Of a stretch of DNA of 64,000 nucleotides, positions 20,382 through 29,608 are shown in pieces (positions within the stretch are counted from its first letter, which is position 1; each line of letters starts with the position of its first letter). A model generated the notes under the pieces. The model searched no databases. It was given only the letters and a program-made list of their open reading frames with translations, and had not been told where the DNA came from. The position numbers and the translations under genes were made by a program. The stretch is from Roseicyclus mahoneyensis (GTDB lineage: Bacteria; Pseudomonadota; Alphaproteobacteria; Rhodobacterales; Rhodobacteraceae): contig NZ_QGGW01000002.1 of the NCBI RefSeq assembly GCF_003148775.1, forward strand, positions 186,001 through 250,000, in the 5' to 3' direction.

Positions 20382-21293
20382 TCAGCCCATTCTGTCAAGG
20401 ATATAGCGTGCCACCATCAGATCGAGATGCGCACCACCGCCGTTCTTGAACAGCGTGATCTCATCGCCAGACCGCCGCGCAAAAGCGCCAGTGCCTAGGT
20501 CGTAGTAATCCGCCACCACATCGCCCTCGGTGATCGCGCCACTGGCCAGCGGGATCTTCAACTCCCCGATATGGCCGATGGTCGTCTCCCGGCTGTCGAC
20601 GAAGATGCGCGCCCGTTGCAAAGCAAGGTCATCTGCCTCGCGCATGTCGGGACGATAGGCCCCGATCAGGTCGAGATGACAGCCCGGGCGCAGCCAGTCA
20701 CCCGAGATCACCGGATCCGTCGCCATGGTGGCGCAGGTGACGATATCTGCGCCCCGCACGGCGGTCTCCAGATCGCGTACCTGCTCGGTGTCCGGAAAAT
20801 CCTCGGCCATGCGCGCGGTGCTGACGGGGGTGCGGTTCCAGACCTGAAGTCGCGCGGCCGGAAACGCTGCCGCGTAGGCCTGCCTCAGCGATCGGGCCAC
20901 GGTGCCCCCACCCACGATCAAGATCACCTCGCTGTCCGGCCGTGCGAGGATGCGCGCCGCGCACAGGCTGTCACCGGCGGTCTTCCACTTGGTCAGCAGG
21001 TGGAAATCGACGATCGCCGCGAGCGTCCCGTCCAGATCGGAATAGACCGCCGCTGACCCGTTCACGGCCGGTTTGCCATGCGCCACATTGCCCGGAAAGA
21101 TCGTCGCCGTCTTGACCAGTTGCCCCAGCCCGTCGATCCAAGCCGCCCGGCTGAGCAGCGTATCCTTGCCGCGGTACAGAAAGATATCCGCGATCTCGGC
21201 CCTTGGCCGCCTGTGCCCCGCCTCGATTGCATCGCACAGCGCCAGCCAATCCAGCCGCGCCTCGGCCTCGGGCCCGATCATTTGCACAGTCAC
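20382..21293 (-). CDS. Ornithine cyclodeaminase / mu-crystallin family protein
   Basis: 303-residue NAD(P)-binding protein of the ornithine cyclodeaminase family; relatives deaminate ornithine to proline or reduce cyclic imines or alanine. Seen: LVKTATIFPGNVAHGKPAVNGSAAVYSDLDG, then a Rossmann segment ILIVGGGTVARSLRQAYAAAFP, CATMATDPVISGDWLRPGCHLDLIGAYRPDMREAD in part, and a C-terminal YDLGTGAFARRSGDEITLFKNGGGAH in part. The start is GTG, overlapping the upstream HAD gene stop (GTGA). It is the third gene of the fghA-HAD-OCD coupled operon. Substrate unknown. Confidence 0.88.
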   Translation of the reverse strand: MTVQMIGPEAEARLDWLALCDAIEAGHRRPRAEIADIFLYRGKDTLLSRAAWIDGLGQLVKTATIFPGNVAHGKPAVNGSAAVYSDLDGTLAAIVDFHLLTKWKTAGDSLCAARILARPDSEVILIVGGGTVARSLRQAYAAAFPAARLQVWNRTPVSTARMAEDFPDTEQVRDLETAVRGADIVTCATMATDPVISGDWLRPGCHLDLIGAYRPDMREADDLALQRARIFVDSRETTIGHIGELKIPLASGAITEGDVVADYYDLGTGAFARRSGDEITLFKNGGGAHLDLMVARYILDRMG

Positions 21294-21913
21294 CCTTCAA
21301 CCTCCTCAGGGGTCAACAGACCCGCCACAACCAGTCGCGCCGCCCATCCTTGCGGATGCTCGAACAGATGCGTCTGCCAGCCGCGCGCCTGCGCCGCCGC
21401 AATGTTCTCGGGCCTGTCATCGGCAAACAAGAGGGCGCCGGGGGCAAGACCCACGCTCTCTTCCACCGCTGCATAGATGGCGGGATCGGGCTTCATCACA
21501 CGCATCCGCCCCGAGATGAATTCCCGGTCGAACTCGTTGAGAAAATCGAACTTCGTCTGCGCAAAGGCGTAGCTCTCGACCCCGAAATTCGACAGCGCAA
21601 AGACTGGAACCCCTTTGGCCCGAAGCCGCCGCAACAGGCTGACCGAAGGCGCGATCACCGGCTGGATCATCTCGATCCAGCTGTCATGCCAATCCCGGAT
21701 CTCGACGCTCCATTCCGGGTGGCGTTCGGCCATAGCAGTGACCGTCTCGCGAAACGGTGCGCCAAGGTCGATCTGTTCGTTCATACCCTGCAGATCGACC
21801 TCGGCAAACAGCGCCCGGCGCCGCGCCGCACCGATGCGGCGATCATAATGCGCCTCGGGGTTCCAGCCGATCAGCACATTGCCGATGTCGAAGATCACCG
21901 CCTCTGGCGTCAT
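21290..21913 (-). CDS. HAD superfamily hydrolase, subfamily IA
   Basis: 207-residue haloacid dehalogenase-type phosphatase. Seen: motif I FDIGNVLIGW at the N-terminus (nucleophile D10; the usual second aspartate of DxD is replaced by N), motif II FALSNFG, the motif III lysine near RMRVMKPD, and motif IV FADDRPENIAAA. DxN variants are common among the YihX/dehalogenase-like members. It is translationally coupled on both sides (4-bp overlaps with fghA and the cyclodeaminase-like gene). The substrate is not inferable. Confidence 0.88.
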   Translation of the reverse strand: MTPEAVIFDIGNVLIGWNPEAHYDRRIGAARRRALFAEVDLQGMNEQIDLGAPFRETVTAMAERHPEWSVEIRDWHDSWIEMIQPVIAPSVSLLRRLRAKGVPVFALSNFGVESYAFAQTKFDFLNEFDREFISGRMRVMKPDPAIYAAVEESVGLAPGALLFADDRPENIAAAQARGWQTHLFEHPQGWAARLVVAGLLTPEEVEG

Positions 21914-22749
21914 TCGCGCACCGCATAAAGCGCCTCGGCATGAAAGGTCACGTGATCCTCGATGAAGCTGGTGACGAAGTAATAGCTGTGATCGTATCCC
22001 GGCTGAAACCGCAGCGTCGCATGCTGACGCCGCGCCGCCATCGCCTCGGCCAATGCTTCGGTCTTCAGCAGGTCGCCAAACTGGTCCGCCGTGCCGGTGT
22101 CGATCAGGATCGACCCCGGAAAGCCGCGCTCGCGCATCAGCTGGCTCGCGTCATGCGCCTCCCACAAGGCGGTGTTGGGGCCCAGATAGGCGGTGAACTG
22201 CTTGCGGCCCCAATCGCTCTCCATCGGGTTGCAGATCGGCGCAAAGGCCGAGACACTGGCGAAACGGTCGGGATGATGCATCGCAATGGTCAGCGCGCCA
22301 TGCCCGCCCATGGAATGCCCCGTGATCGCCTGCCGCGCCTCGTCCAGCGCAAAGCGGCGGAACAGCGCCTGCGGCAACTCCTCTGTGATGTAGCTCCACA
22401 TCTGGAAATGCTCGGCCCAAGGGTCCTGCACCGCGTTCAGGTAGAACCCCGCGCCCTGCCCCAGATCATAGGCCGGATCATCCGGCACGCCCGCGCCCCG
22501 CGGGCTGGTGTCGGGAAAGACCAGCGCGATGCCCTGCTCTGCAGCCCATTGCTGCGCGCCAGCCTTTTCCATCGCATTGGCGTGGGTGCAGGTCAGTCCC
22601 GACAGGTACCACAGCACCGGCACCGGCCCATCCTCCGCCTCGACGGGCAGGAACAGGCCGAATGTCATGTCGGTGCCCGTCGCGTCCGAGGCATGGCGGT
22701 AGACGCCTTGCGTGCCGCCAAAACTCCGGTTCTCCGAGATCGTGTCCAT
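21910..22749 (-). CDS. fghA: S-formylglutathione hydrolase
   Basis: Esterase-D family hydrolase (279 residues) that cuts S-formylglutathione to formate and glutathione, the second step of glutathione-dependent formaldehyde removal. Seen: LWYLSGLTCTHANAMEKAGA in part, the nucleophile elbow GHSMGG (S146), an aspartate in GTADQF and the histidine in PGYDHSYYF, completing the triad. Length and motifs are canonical. It is the first gene of a coupled operon with a HAD phosphatase and an ornithine cyclodeaminase-like gene; the partner dehydrogenase adhC lies 4.7 kb away (27424-28554). Confidence 0.95.
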   Translation of the reverse strand: MDTISENRSFGGTQGVYRHASDATGTDMTFGLFLPVEAEDGPVPVLWYLSGLTCTHANAMEKAGAQQWAAEQGIALVFPDTSPRGAGVPDDPAYDLGQGAGFYLNAVQDPWAEHFQMWSYITEELPQALFRRFALDEARQAITGHSMGGHGALTIAMHHPDRFASVSAFAPICNPMESDWGRKQFTAYLGPNTALWEAHDASQLMRERGFPGSILIDTGTADQFGDLLKTEALAEAMAARRQHATLRFQPGYDHSYYFVTSFIEDHVTFHAEALYAVRE

Positions 22750-22810
22750 GGCGCCCTCCTGTTGTCTCCAGTCAAGGCGTAGCCCGGCACACGCCCCGCC
22801 CGCAAGCGGA

Positions 22811-23761
22811 TCAGCCGCCCGGCACGATCCCCGCCATGTCCGAAACCCAGGCGATGACGACCGACACCGTCACGATGCTGAGCGCCGTTGAGATCAGGAT
22901 CGAAGCCGATACCCGCTGCGGCGCGACGCCGTAATGCTGCGCCAGAATGTAGACATTGCCCGCCACCGGCAGCGAGGCGGCGGCGATCATCACCGCGGCG
23001 TCAAACACGGGCACGGGAAACAACAGCAAGGCCGCAAAGGCCACCGCCAAAGGGTGCAGCACCAGCTTGCAAAAACTCAACCAGCCCGCGACCTGCACCC
23101 GCTCGGCCGATTTGCCCGCCAGCGAAGCGCCGATGGCAAACAGCGCACCGGGCGTCGCCGCCGCCCCGAGGATGGCGAGAAACTCGTTCACCGGCCCCGG
23201 CACCGCCCATCCGGTCGAGGACCACGCCAGCCCCAGCACCATCGACACGATCATCGGGTTCTTCACCAGACCCATGCCCACGGTCTTGAGGATGCCCATC
23301 GACATCCGCCCGTCGCGGCTGCCGGTGATCAAGATGACGATGATCGAGGAAAACACGATGAGATCGAGCGACAGTACCATCAGCACCGGACCCGCCGCCG
23401 CCTCGCCCATCAGCACGATCAGCATCGGCACGCCCAGAAAGCCGGTGTTGCCGATCACGGCGCATTGCGCCTCGACCGCCGCCTCTTCGATCGACCTTCG
23501 GCGCAAGAACGCCACTGCCGTGGCAATCGCGTAGACCACGAAACAACCCCACAGATAGGCCGCCACGAACCACCAGTTGAAGATCTCGGACAGCGACAGG
23601 TTCGCGGCAAAGCGGAACAGCATCGCCGACAGCGCGAAATAAAAGACGAACTTGGTCAGGTAGGCCGCCGCCTCGGCGGTGAAGAACCCGCTCCGGCAGG
23701 CCTGATAGCCCAGCCCGATCAGCGCAAAGAACGGCAGCGTCTTGAGGAATATCTCGATCAT
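22811..23761 (-). CDS. AEC family transporter (auxin efflux carrier type)
   Basis: 316-residue inner-membrane carrier with about ten helices in two halves, the AEC/BART layout used for malate, malonate and other small acids. Seen: LPFFALIGLGYQACRSGFFT at the N-terminus, AQCAVIGNTGFLGVPML in the fourth helix region, NPMIVSMVLGLAW, GASLAGKSAERVQV and the final MIAAASLPVAGNVYILAQHYG. The transported substrate is unknown. It is divergent from a TetR regulator with a 127-bp gap, so local control is likely. Confidence 0.9.
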   Translation of the reverse strand: MIEIFLKTLPFFALIGLGYQACRSGFFTAEAAAYLTKFVFYFALSAMLFRFAANLSLSEIFNWWFVAAYLWGCFVVYAIATAVAFLRRRSIEEAAVEAQCAVIGNTGFLGVPMLIVLMGEAAAGPVLMVLSLDLIVFSSIIVILITGSRDGRMSMGILKTVGMGLVKNPMIVSMVLGLAWSSTGWAVPGPVNEFLAILGAAATPGALFAIGASLAGKSAERVQVAGWLSFCKLVLHPLAVAFAALLLFPVPVFDAAVMIAAASLPVAGNVYILAQHYGVAPQRVSASILISTALSIVTVSVVIAWVSDMAGIVPGG

Positions 23762-23839
23762 GGATCTTGGCTAGACCGGCCCCAAGCCAGAGTCCATTGC
23801 CACAAACGCAACGCCCTGCGGCGCGAAATCCTTGCCCAA

Positions 23840-23860
23840 ACTGAACCGAGTGGTTTACAT
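23840..23860. promoter_or_regulatory. Candidate TetR operator between AEC transporter and regulator
   Basis: The inverted repeat AACC-GAGT-GGTT (23844-23855) lies in an A/T-rich setting (ACTGAACCGAGTGGTTTACA) 34 bp before the TetR start, in the divergent intergenic region. The symmetry suggests autoregulation by the TetR protein; binding is inferred, not shown. Confidence 0.45.
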
Positions 23861-23888
23861 TGTCAGCAGGGGGCAAGGGGATGACCAG

Positions 23889-24506
23889 ATGAATGCTGAG
23901 CCGCAGATCAAGAAAGGTCGCAAGTTCGACCAGGTGATCGAGGGCGCGCGCACCGTCTTCATGCGCGAGGGCTATGAGGGTGCCAGTGTCGACGAGATCG
24001 CGCGCGACGCCGGCGTGTCCAAGGCCACGCTCTACAGCTATTTCCCCGACAAGCAGCACCTGTTCCTTGCCGTGCTCGAATCCGAATGCGCCCAGCAGGC
24101 CGAGATCGAATTTCTGATGGATGCGGGCGACCTGAGCGTCGAGGAAACGCTGCATGTGATCTGCAAGGCGCTGATGACCTTCATCTTGTCCGACTTCGGA
24201 CAGGACATGTTCCGTGTCTGCGTCGCCGAGGCGCAGCGCTTTCCCGAGCTTGGCCGCACCTTCTATGAAAGCGGCCCGAAAAAATGGGGTCGCAAGATCG
24301 CGCAATATCTCGATAGCCCCAGGGCGCGCGCAGCCCTCAACATCGAGGATACGGCCCTTGCCGCCGACCAACTGGCGCAGCTGTGCCGCGCCGACCTGAT
24401 GCTCAAGGTGCTCTTCGGGATCGAAAAAGACCCGCCCGAGGCCGAGATCGACCGTGTCGCCTCCGAGGCGGTCAAGACCTTCCTCGCCCGTTACCGGCGC
24501 CCCTAG
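23889..24506 (+). CDS. TetR/AcrR family transcriptional regulator
   Basis: 205-residue one-component repressor. Seen: the N-terminal TetR helix-turn-helix (FMREGYEGASVDEIARDAGV, SKATLYSYFPDKQHLFLAVL), then a helical ligand-binding domain with EAQRFPELGRTFYESGPKKW, which resembles the AcrR-type C-terminal domain. The start at 23889 (MNAEPQIKKGRK) has AAGGGG 8 nt upstream; the longer frame has none. It is divergent from the AEC transporter, with an inverted repeat between them. The ligand is unknown. Confidence 0.92.
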   Translation: MNAEPQIKKGRKFDQVIEGARTVFMREGYEGASVDEIARDAGVSKATLYSYFPDKQHLFLAVLESECAQQAEIEFLMDAGDLSVEETLHVICKALMTFILSDFGQDMFRVCVAEAQRFPELGRTFYESGPKKWGRKIAQYLDSPRARAALNIEDTALAADQLAQLCRADLMLKVLFGIEKDPPEAEIDRVASEAVKTFLARYRRP

Positions 24507-24543
24507 CCTTCACCCGAACATCAAGATCAGCGCGCCCGCCCCT

Positions 24544-24603
24544 GCTTCTTTGTTTCAAAAATATCCCGGGGGGGTCGCCGCAGGCGACGGGGGCAGAGCC
24601 CCC
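24544..24603 (+). repeat. Dispersed palindromic repeat, copy 3 (best conserved)
   Basis: GCTTCTTTGTTTC, then AAAAATATCCCGGGGGGG, a GTCGCC-gca-GGCGAC stem (24574-24588) and GGGGGC-aga-GCCCCC (24589-24603). It fills the space between the convergent TetR and NYN-domain genes, ending 10 bp from the NYN stop; likely a bidirectional terminator or processing signal. Confidence 0.75.
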
Positions 24604-24613
24604 GAACCACGGT

Positions 24614-25330
24614 TCAATCCAGCCGCCGCACCAGCAACTGGTTGCCCGCGCCCCGCTTGACTTCCAGCATCTTCAGGCTCTGCACCAGATCGCTCAACTT
24701 GCGCTTGCCATAGGTCCGCGTGTCGAAATCGGGATTCGCGGCGGTGATGAACTGACCCACCTGTCCCAGCGAATACCAGTCATCATCTTGCTCGATCCCG
24801 TCCATGGCGCGAAATATCAGATCGCGCGCCTCGGTCAGGGATTGCTTGTCGGCGGGTTTGTCGGTCGAGGCTTCGGACCTCGGATCGGCGGGCAGGATGT
24901 TCTCGACAAAGATGAACCGTTTGCAGGCCTTGCGGAAAGCGTCGGGCGTCTTTTGCTGGCCGATGCCATAGACGTCTAGCCCCTGTTCGCGGATACGCTG
25001 CGCCAGCCGGGTAAAATCGCTGTCGGACGATATCAGCACGAAGCCGTCAAAGCGGCCCGAATGCATCAGGTCCATCGCGTCGATCACCAGCGCGATGTCG
25101 CTGGCGTTCTTGCCCACGGTGTTGGCCGGCTGGTGATGCGGCACGATGCCGAACTCCGCCTGAACGCCCGACCATCCCTTCATGTGGTTCGAGGAGAAAT
25201 CGCCGTAGATCCGCCGCACGCTGGCTTCGCCAAGGCTGGCTATCTCGTCGAAGATCGCCTTGGCGTGCTTGTGGCTCGTGTTGTCCGCGTCGATCAGGAC
25301 CGCCAGAAGCGGTGTCTTGTCAGTTGCCAT
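24614..25330 (-). CDS. NYN-domain (PIN-like) protein with C-terminal LOTUS/OST-HTH domain
   Basis: 238-residue putative RNA-processing protein. Seen: an N-terminal NYN/DUF88 PIN-like nuclease fold with acidic clusters (LLAVLIDADNTS near residue 8, NASDIALVIDAMDLMHSGR, FVLISSDSDFTRLAQRIRE), and a C-terminal LOTUS/OST-HTH winged helix (about 170-236; YSLGQVGQFITAANPDF, KRKLSDLVQSLKMLEVKR), a domain known to bind RNA or G-quadruplexes. The start at 25330 (MATDKTPL) has GGAGG 9 nt upstream. It overlaps the upstream secreted-protein gene by 11 bp. Its target RNA is unknown. Confidence 0.88.
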   Translation of the reverse strand: MATDKTPLLAVLIDADNTSHKHAKAIFDEIASLGEASVRRIYGDFSSNHMKGWSGVQAEFGIVPHHQPANTVGKNASDIALVIDAMDLMHSGRFDGFVLISSDSDFTRLAQRIREQGLDVYGIGQQKTPDAFRKACKRFIFVENILPADPRSEASTDKPADKQSLTEARDLIFRAMDGIEQDDDWYSLGQVGQFITAANPDFDTRTYGKRKLSDLVQSLKMLEVKRGAGNQLLVRRLD

Positions 25331-25802
25331 CGGCGAATACCTCCGGCGCCAGCCTGTCACATCGGGTCCGCCCTTGCCAGAGAGCGCGCACAGCTTCACC
25401 GCGCGCAGCGGTCGTGTTGGGAAGATACAGCGTACCGGTGGGGTTCGCCTCGGTCACGTCGGTGTCCCGCAGAACGTGGCCGCAGATCCTGACCACCATC
25501 CGGCTTCCCGAAGCCAATTCCGTCATCGCGGCCAGCGTGGCGGCCGCCTCGGGTGCAAGTCGTATGAAGATATCGGTTATGCCACCGCTTTCGGACAGGT
25601 CGATCGATTCGATATCCCAAGGCATCAGCGCGGTCTCGCGGCCGATCACCGTGTAGCGCAAGGCCGCATCGGGAGGGTCCATCCGCAACAGCATCTCGCG
25701 CGCAGGATCGCTCTGGCCGACGGCCGGCGCGGTGCAAAGCGCGATCAGCGCGGCCAAAAGGCACACCCGGCTAGACAAGGGACCGGTACAGGACGAGTGC
25801 AT
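25320..25802 (-). CDS. Secreted protein of unknown function
   Basis: 160 residues. Seen: a signal peptide (SRVCLLAALIALCTAPAVGQ) and a mature domain with two cysteines (VRICGHVL, RTRCDRLAPE), with LYLPNTTAARGEAVRALW near the end. The start at 25802 has AAAGG at 8 nt; an ATG 6 nt further up is too close to that site. It overlaps the GNAT gene upstream by 32 bp and the NYN gene downstream by 11 bp, so translation of the three is probably coupled. Family not recognised. Confidence 0.7.
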   Translation of the reverse strand: MHSSCTGPLSSRVCLLAALIALCTAPAVGQSDPAREMLLRMDPPDAALRYTVIGRETALMPWDIESIDLSESGGITDIFIRLAPEAAATLAAMTELASGSRMVVRICGHVLRDTDVTEANPTGTLYLPNTTAARGEAVRALWQGRTRCDRLAPEVFADGN

Positions 25803-26256
25803 CGACATAGCCTTTCGTCGGATGCAGGAAGGCACCGGGCAGGCGGCCTACCGTGTCAAAGCCTGCGCGGGTCCATGTGTCGATGGCGCGCGTGTTGGTC
25901 GAGACGACGAAATTGTACTGCATTGCCCGGTAGCCCTGCGCACGCGCAGTTTTCAACGAATGGGCCAGCATAGCGCGCGCGATACCGCGACCCTGCGCGG
26001 CCTCGGCGGTGATGTAGCCGCAATTGCACACATGCGCACCGCCGCCAGCCTGATTGGGGCGCAGGTAATAGGTGCCCAGCGCTTCCCCATCCATTTCGGC
26101 GATGAAGGTGGTCTTTTCGGCTGACCGCCAATAGGCGACGGCCTCCTCCGCGGTGATCTGCGGGTCGATGGAATAGGTGTCGCCCGCCCGGAATACGGGG
26201 CCCAAAAGCGCCCAGATCGCAGCATCGTCAGCCGGGGTAACGGCACGGATCAGCAT
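25771..26256 (-). CDS. GNAT family N-acetyltransferase
   Basis: 161-residue acetyl-CoA-dependent acyltransferase. Seen: the N-terminal MLIRAVTPADDAAIWALL pattern, a core strand ALGTYYLRPN, the acetyl-CoA-binding motif A as EAAQGRGIARAMLAHSL (R-G-x-G/A type), and a C-terminal FDTVGRLPGAFLHPTKGYVD. It resembles acetyltransferases acting on small amines or protein N-termini; the substrate is unknown. The start ATG at 26256 overlaps the upstream membrane-protein gene by 7 bp. Confidence 0.9.
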   Translation of the reverse strand: MLIRAVTPADDAAIWALLGPVFRAGDTYSIDPQITAEEAVAYWRSAEKTTFIAEMDGEALGTYYLRPNQAGGGAHVCNCGYITAEAAQGRGIARAMLAHSLKTARAQGYRAMQYNFVVSTNTRAIDTWTRAGFDTVGRLPGAFLHPTKGYVDALVLYRSLV

Positions 26257-26939
26257 GACGGCACCGTTTCCTCCAGGCGGGTCAGCCGCCAGTTCACAAG
26301 GGACCCGACCATGATCGGGTACAAGACGACCGACAACAGCGCCAGACCATGCCCTGCCATCAGCAACATCGGCGAGGACACATCCGCCCCATAACGTGCG
26401 CCCGATGCCAGCAAGGCCAGCGGCAGACCCACAAGTGGCAGCCAGTAGCCAAGCAGACGCTGCCACGGGCGCTGACCTTTCGCAACCCAGAGGTCCAGCC
26501 GCAGTTTCGACGGGTCGAGGGTGGACACCCCGTCGCTGCGCACGATCCCACCGCTGCGCACCATACGGCGGTGGATCCGCGGCATATCGATCTGTCCGAG
26601 CGCCACGAAGGTCAGGACGAGGGACAAGGCCGTCGCTGCTGCAGGGCCTGCCAGATGGACGGCGTGGGCACCGGCTTCGGTCATCATCGCCGCGCCCGCA
26701 AGGGCAAGATAAAACCCGTTCAACCCGGCGATGGCCAGCACCGCGCGCGCCGTGACCGAGTTTCTTGCACGTCCCGCGACCGCGACCAGAAGCAGCGCGC
26801 TCTCCAAAACAAGGGCAAAAATGGCAATCCCGATCATGGTTGCGGGCGCAAGGCCACAGATCAGCGCCAGAATCGGATAGAACATCAAAATCCGGATCAA
26901 GGCCCCGATGGACCAGAACCGCAAGTGCGACCAGCCCAT
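26250..26939 (-). CDS. Polytopic membrane protein of unknown function
   Basis: 229 residues with about six hydrophobic segments (RILMFYPILALICGLAPA, MIGIAIFALVLESALLLV, AVLAIAGLNGFYLALAGAAM, AATALSLVLTFVALG, and two near the C-terminus) and a central cytoplasmic loop (RIHRRMVRSGG). It does not look like a transporter I can name. The start at 26939 (MGWSHLRF) has GAGGA shortly upstream. It is the second gene after adhC in a same-strand run and overlaps the GNAT gene. Confidence 0.7.
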   Translation of the reverse strand: MGWSHLRFWSIGALIRILMFYPILALICGLAPATMIGIAIFALVLESALLLVAVAGRARNSVTARAVLAIAGLNGFYLALAGAAMMTEAGAHAVHLAGPAAATALSLVLTFVALGQIDMPRIHRRMVRSGGIVRSDGVSTLDPSKLRLDLWVAKGQRPWQRLLGYWLPLVGLPLALLASGARYGADVSSPMLLMAGHGLALLSVVLYPIMVGSLVNWRLTRLEETVPSC

Positions 26940-26977
26940 CGGGTCCTCAGCCAGAACAACGCGCCGGCTTGGCAAAT

Positions 26978-27397
26978 CTACTTGGTTCCCCCGCCCGACG
27001 TCGCGCCACCAGATGACAGCGGGCCGCCGTTGGCGACGACCTCGTCCCAGATGTCGCCCAGCCGGTCGGCAATGACTTCGCGCGCGTCGCTGTCATCGTC
27101 GCTGTTGTAGACGACAAGGATGGGTGACACCAAACCGGCCTCGTCCGAACAGATGAACAGGCCGTCCACCACTTCGCCGCGCAGGTCGTAGCCACCCACG
27201 GTCCATGTCGACCGACCGGTAAAGCCGGGCATGTTGAACCGCTCGCGGTAGGTGCCGAAGGTCGCCTCCGCATAAGTCATGCAGATTTCGCGGGTGGCGA
27301 CCGAGTTGAAATCGATCACCGACCAACCTTCGGCCAATGCGCCGCTACCAAGCGTCAGGGAGACACAAAGCCCCCCGAACAATGCCGTTCTTGCCAT
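26978..27397 (-). CDS. Small secreted protein of unknown function
   Basis: 139 residues. Seen: a signal peptide (MARTALFGGLCVSLTLGSGALA), a mature domain with two cysteines (REICMTYAEATFG, GLFICSDEAG), an acidic VVYNSDDDSDAREVIADRL and a glycine/serine tail (SSGGATSGGGTK). The start at 27397 has GGGAG 7 nt upstream. The frame continues open upstream into adhC, but only by chance of base composition. It begins 26 bp after the adhC stop, so co-transcription is likely. No family recognised. Confidence 0.72.
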   Translation of the reverse strand: MARTALFGGLCVSLTLGSGALAEGWSVIDFNSVATREICMTYAEATFGTYRERFNMPGFTGRSTWTVGGYDLRGEVVDGLFICSDEAGLVSPILVVYNSDDDSDAREVIADRLGDIWDEVVANGGPLSSGGATSGGGTK

Positions 27398-27423
27398 ATG
27401 GAAACTCCCTTTTCCGAAAGGCT

Positions 27424-28554
<1,131 letters not shown>

Positions 28555-28633
28555 GCTGTAATCCCTTCCTGACGTCTTGTTTTGCCCTGACCTTGTGACA
28601 ATCTGATGGGCGTTGCAACGGAGGATAGCCGCC

Positions 28634-28885
28634 ATGAGACCGATGATCGCCCTTGCTCTCGCCCTGCTGCCTGCCTGCGTGCAGGCCCAGTCTGATGATG
28701 CTTGTGGCGCGGCCGGATTTCAGGGGTTGATCGGCCAGACGGGTCAGATCGCCCGCCTGCTGGAGTTGGCACAGCCCGCGCGCGTGATCGGGCCGGGGGA
28801 CATGGTGACGATGGATTACCGACCCGACCGGATCAACTTCGAGATCGACGATCACGACCGCATTGCGGTGGTGCGTTGCGGGTGA
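28634..28885 (+). CDS. I78 family peptidase inhibitor-like protein
   Basis: 83-residue exported protein. Seen: a signal peptide ([19 protein letters not shown]), a cysteine pair (DDACGAAG and VVRCG at the end) and the I78 pattern [38 protein letters not shown]. Family members inhibit serine proteases. The start has GGAGG 9 nt upstream. An alternative lipobox reading of LLPAC is possible but weaker. It is divergent from adhC and followed at once by the rimP-operon promoter. Confidence 0.85.
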   Translation: MRPMIALALALLPACVQAQSDDACGAAGFQGLIGQTGQIARLLELAQPARVIGPGDMVTMDYRPDRINFEIDDHDRIAVVRCG

Positions 28886-28886
28886 C

Positions 28887-28915
28887 TTGCGCCCGCTGCT
28901 GATTCCCCCTATATC
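28887..28915 (+). promoter_or_regulatory. Sigma-70-type promoter ahead of the rimP leader
   Basis: TTGCGC (28887-28892) and TATATC (28910-28915) are separated by exactly 17 bp, giving a start near 28922, about 100 nt before the rimP ATG. It is the only good promoter seen for the rimP-nusA-ylxR-infB operon. Confidence 0.6.
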
Positions 28916-28921
28916 GCCTTC

Positions 28922-28996
28922 AACAGCGGCGCCCCCGGGTCCACACCGGATGGCACCACCGGACAAGTTCGACGGGCCGCGCGGCCCGTTTTTTTG
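28922..28996 (+). ncRNA. Candidate terminated leader RNA / sRNA upstream of rimP
   Basis: From the predicted start near 28922, a transcript of about 75 nt would end at an intrinsic terminator: the perfect 18-bp palindrome ACGGGCCGC/GCGGCCCGT (28972-28989) with seven T residues (28989-28995). The rimP ATG lies only 23 nt beyond. The leader therefore looks like an attenuator for the operon, or an independent small RNA. No open frame with a ribosome site is seen inside it. Inference from promoter plus terminator. Confidence 0.5.
28972..28996 (+). terminator. Intrinsic terminator/attenuator before rimP
   Basis: Two 9-nt perfect arms meet head to head, so 2-3 central base pairs must open as a loop; seven T residues follow. 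Placed between promoter and rimP, so read-through or antitermination is needed to express the operon. Confidence 0.7.
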
Positions 28997-29018
28997 TTTT
29001 AAAGGACCAGCTTCCGCC

Positions 29019-29603
29019 ATGTCGGACCTGATCGCAAAGACCGCCATCGACCGGCGCATGGCCGAAATCCTGACCCCCGTGATCGAGGGGATGGGGTTCG
29101 AGCTTGTGCGCATCCGCCTGATGGGCGGGCAGACCAAGACGCTCCAGATCATGGCCGAACGCCCCGGTGGCGGGATCGAGGTCGATGAATGTGCCCAGAT
29201 CTCCACCGCCGTCAGCGCGGTTCTGGATGTCGAGGACCCGCTGGAAGACGCCTATACGCTTGAGGTTTCCAGCCCGGGCATCGACCGGCCGCTGACCCGC
29301 CTCAAGGATTTCGAGACTTTCGAGGGCTACGAGACCCGCATCGAAACGACCGAGATGATCGACGGCCGCCGCCGCTTCAAGGGCGTTCTGGCCGGTATCG
29401 AGGGCGACGAGGTGCTGCTCAACATCGAGGAAGGCGGCGACACGGTCACCGTCGGCCTGCATTACGATTGGCTCTCGGATGCCAAGCTTGTCCTGACCGA
29501 CGAGTTGATCCGCGAGATGCTTAAGACCCGCAAGGCGGCGGGCTTCATCGACGAAACCCAATTTGACGATATCGAGGAAGAGCCCTCGGAGGCGGAGGAG
29601 TAA
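29019..29603 (+). CDS. rimP: Ribosome maturation factor RimP
   Basis: 194-residue factor needed for 30S subunit maturation. Seen: the N-terminal domain ([61 protein letters not shown] in part) and the C-terminal SH3-like domain ([20 protein letters not shown]). It ends in an acidic tail ([12 protein letters not shown]). The start MSDLIAK has AAAGGA about 12 nt upstream. First gene of the conserved rimP-nusA-ylxR-infB operon, 5 bp before nusA. Confidence 0.95.
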   Translation: MSDLIAKTAIDRRMAEILTPVIEGMGFELVRIRLMGGQTKTLQIMAERPGGGIEVDECAQISTAVSAVLDVEDPLEDAYTLEVSSPGIDRPLTRLKDFETFEGYETRIETTEMIDGRRRFKGVLAGIEGDEVLLNIEEGGDTVTVGLHYDWLSDAKLVLTDELIREMLKTRKAAGFIDETQFDDIEEEPSEAEE

Positions 29604-29608
29604 CGACC

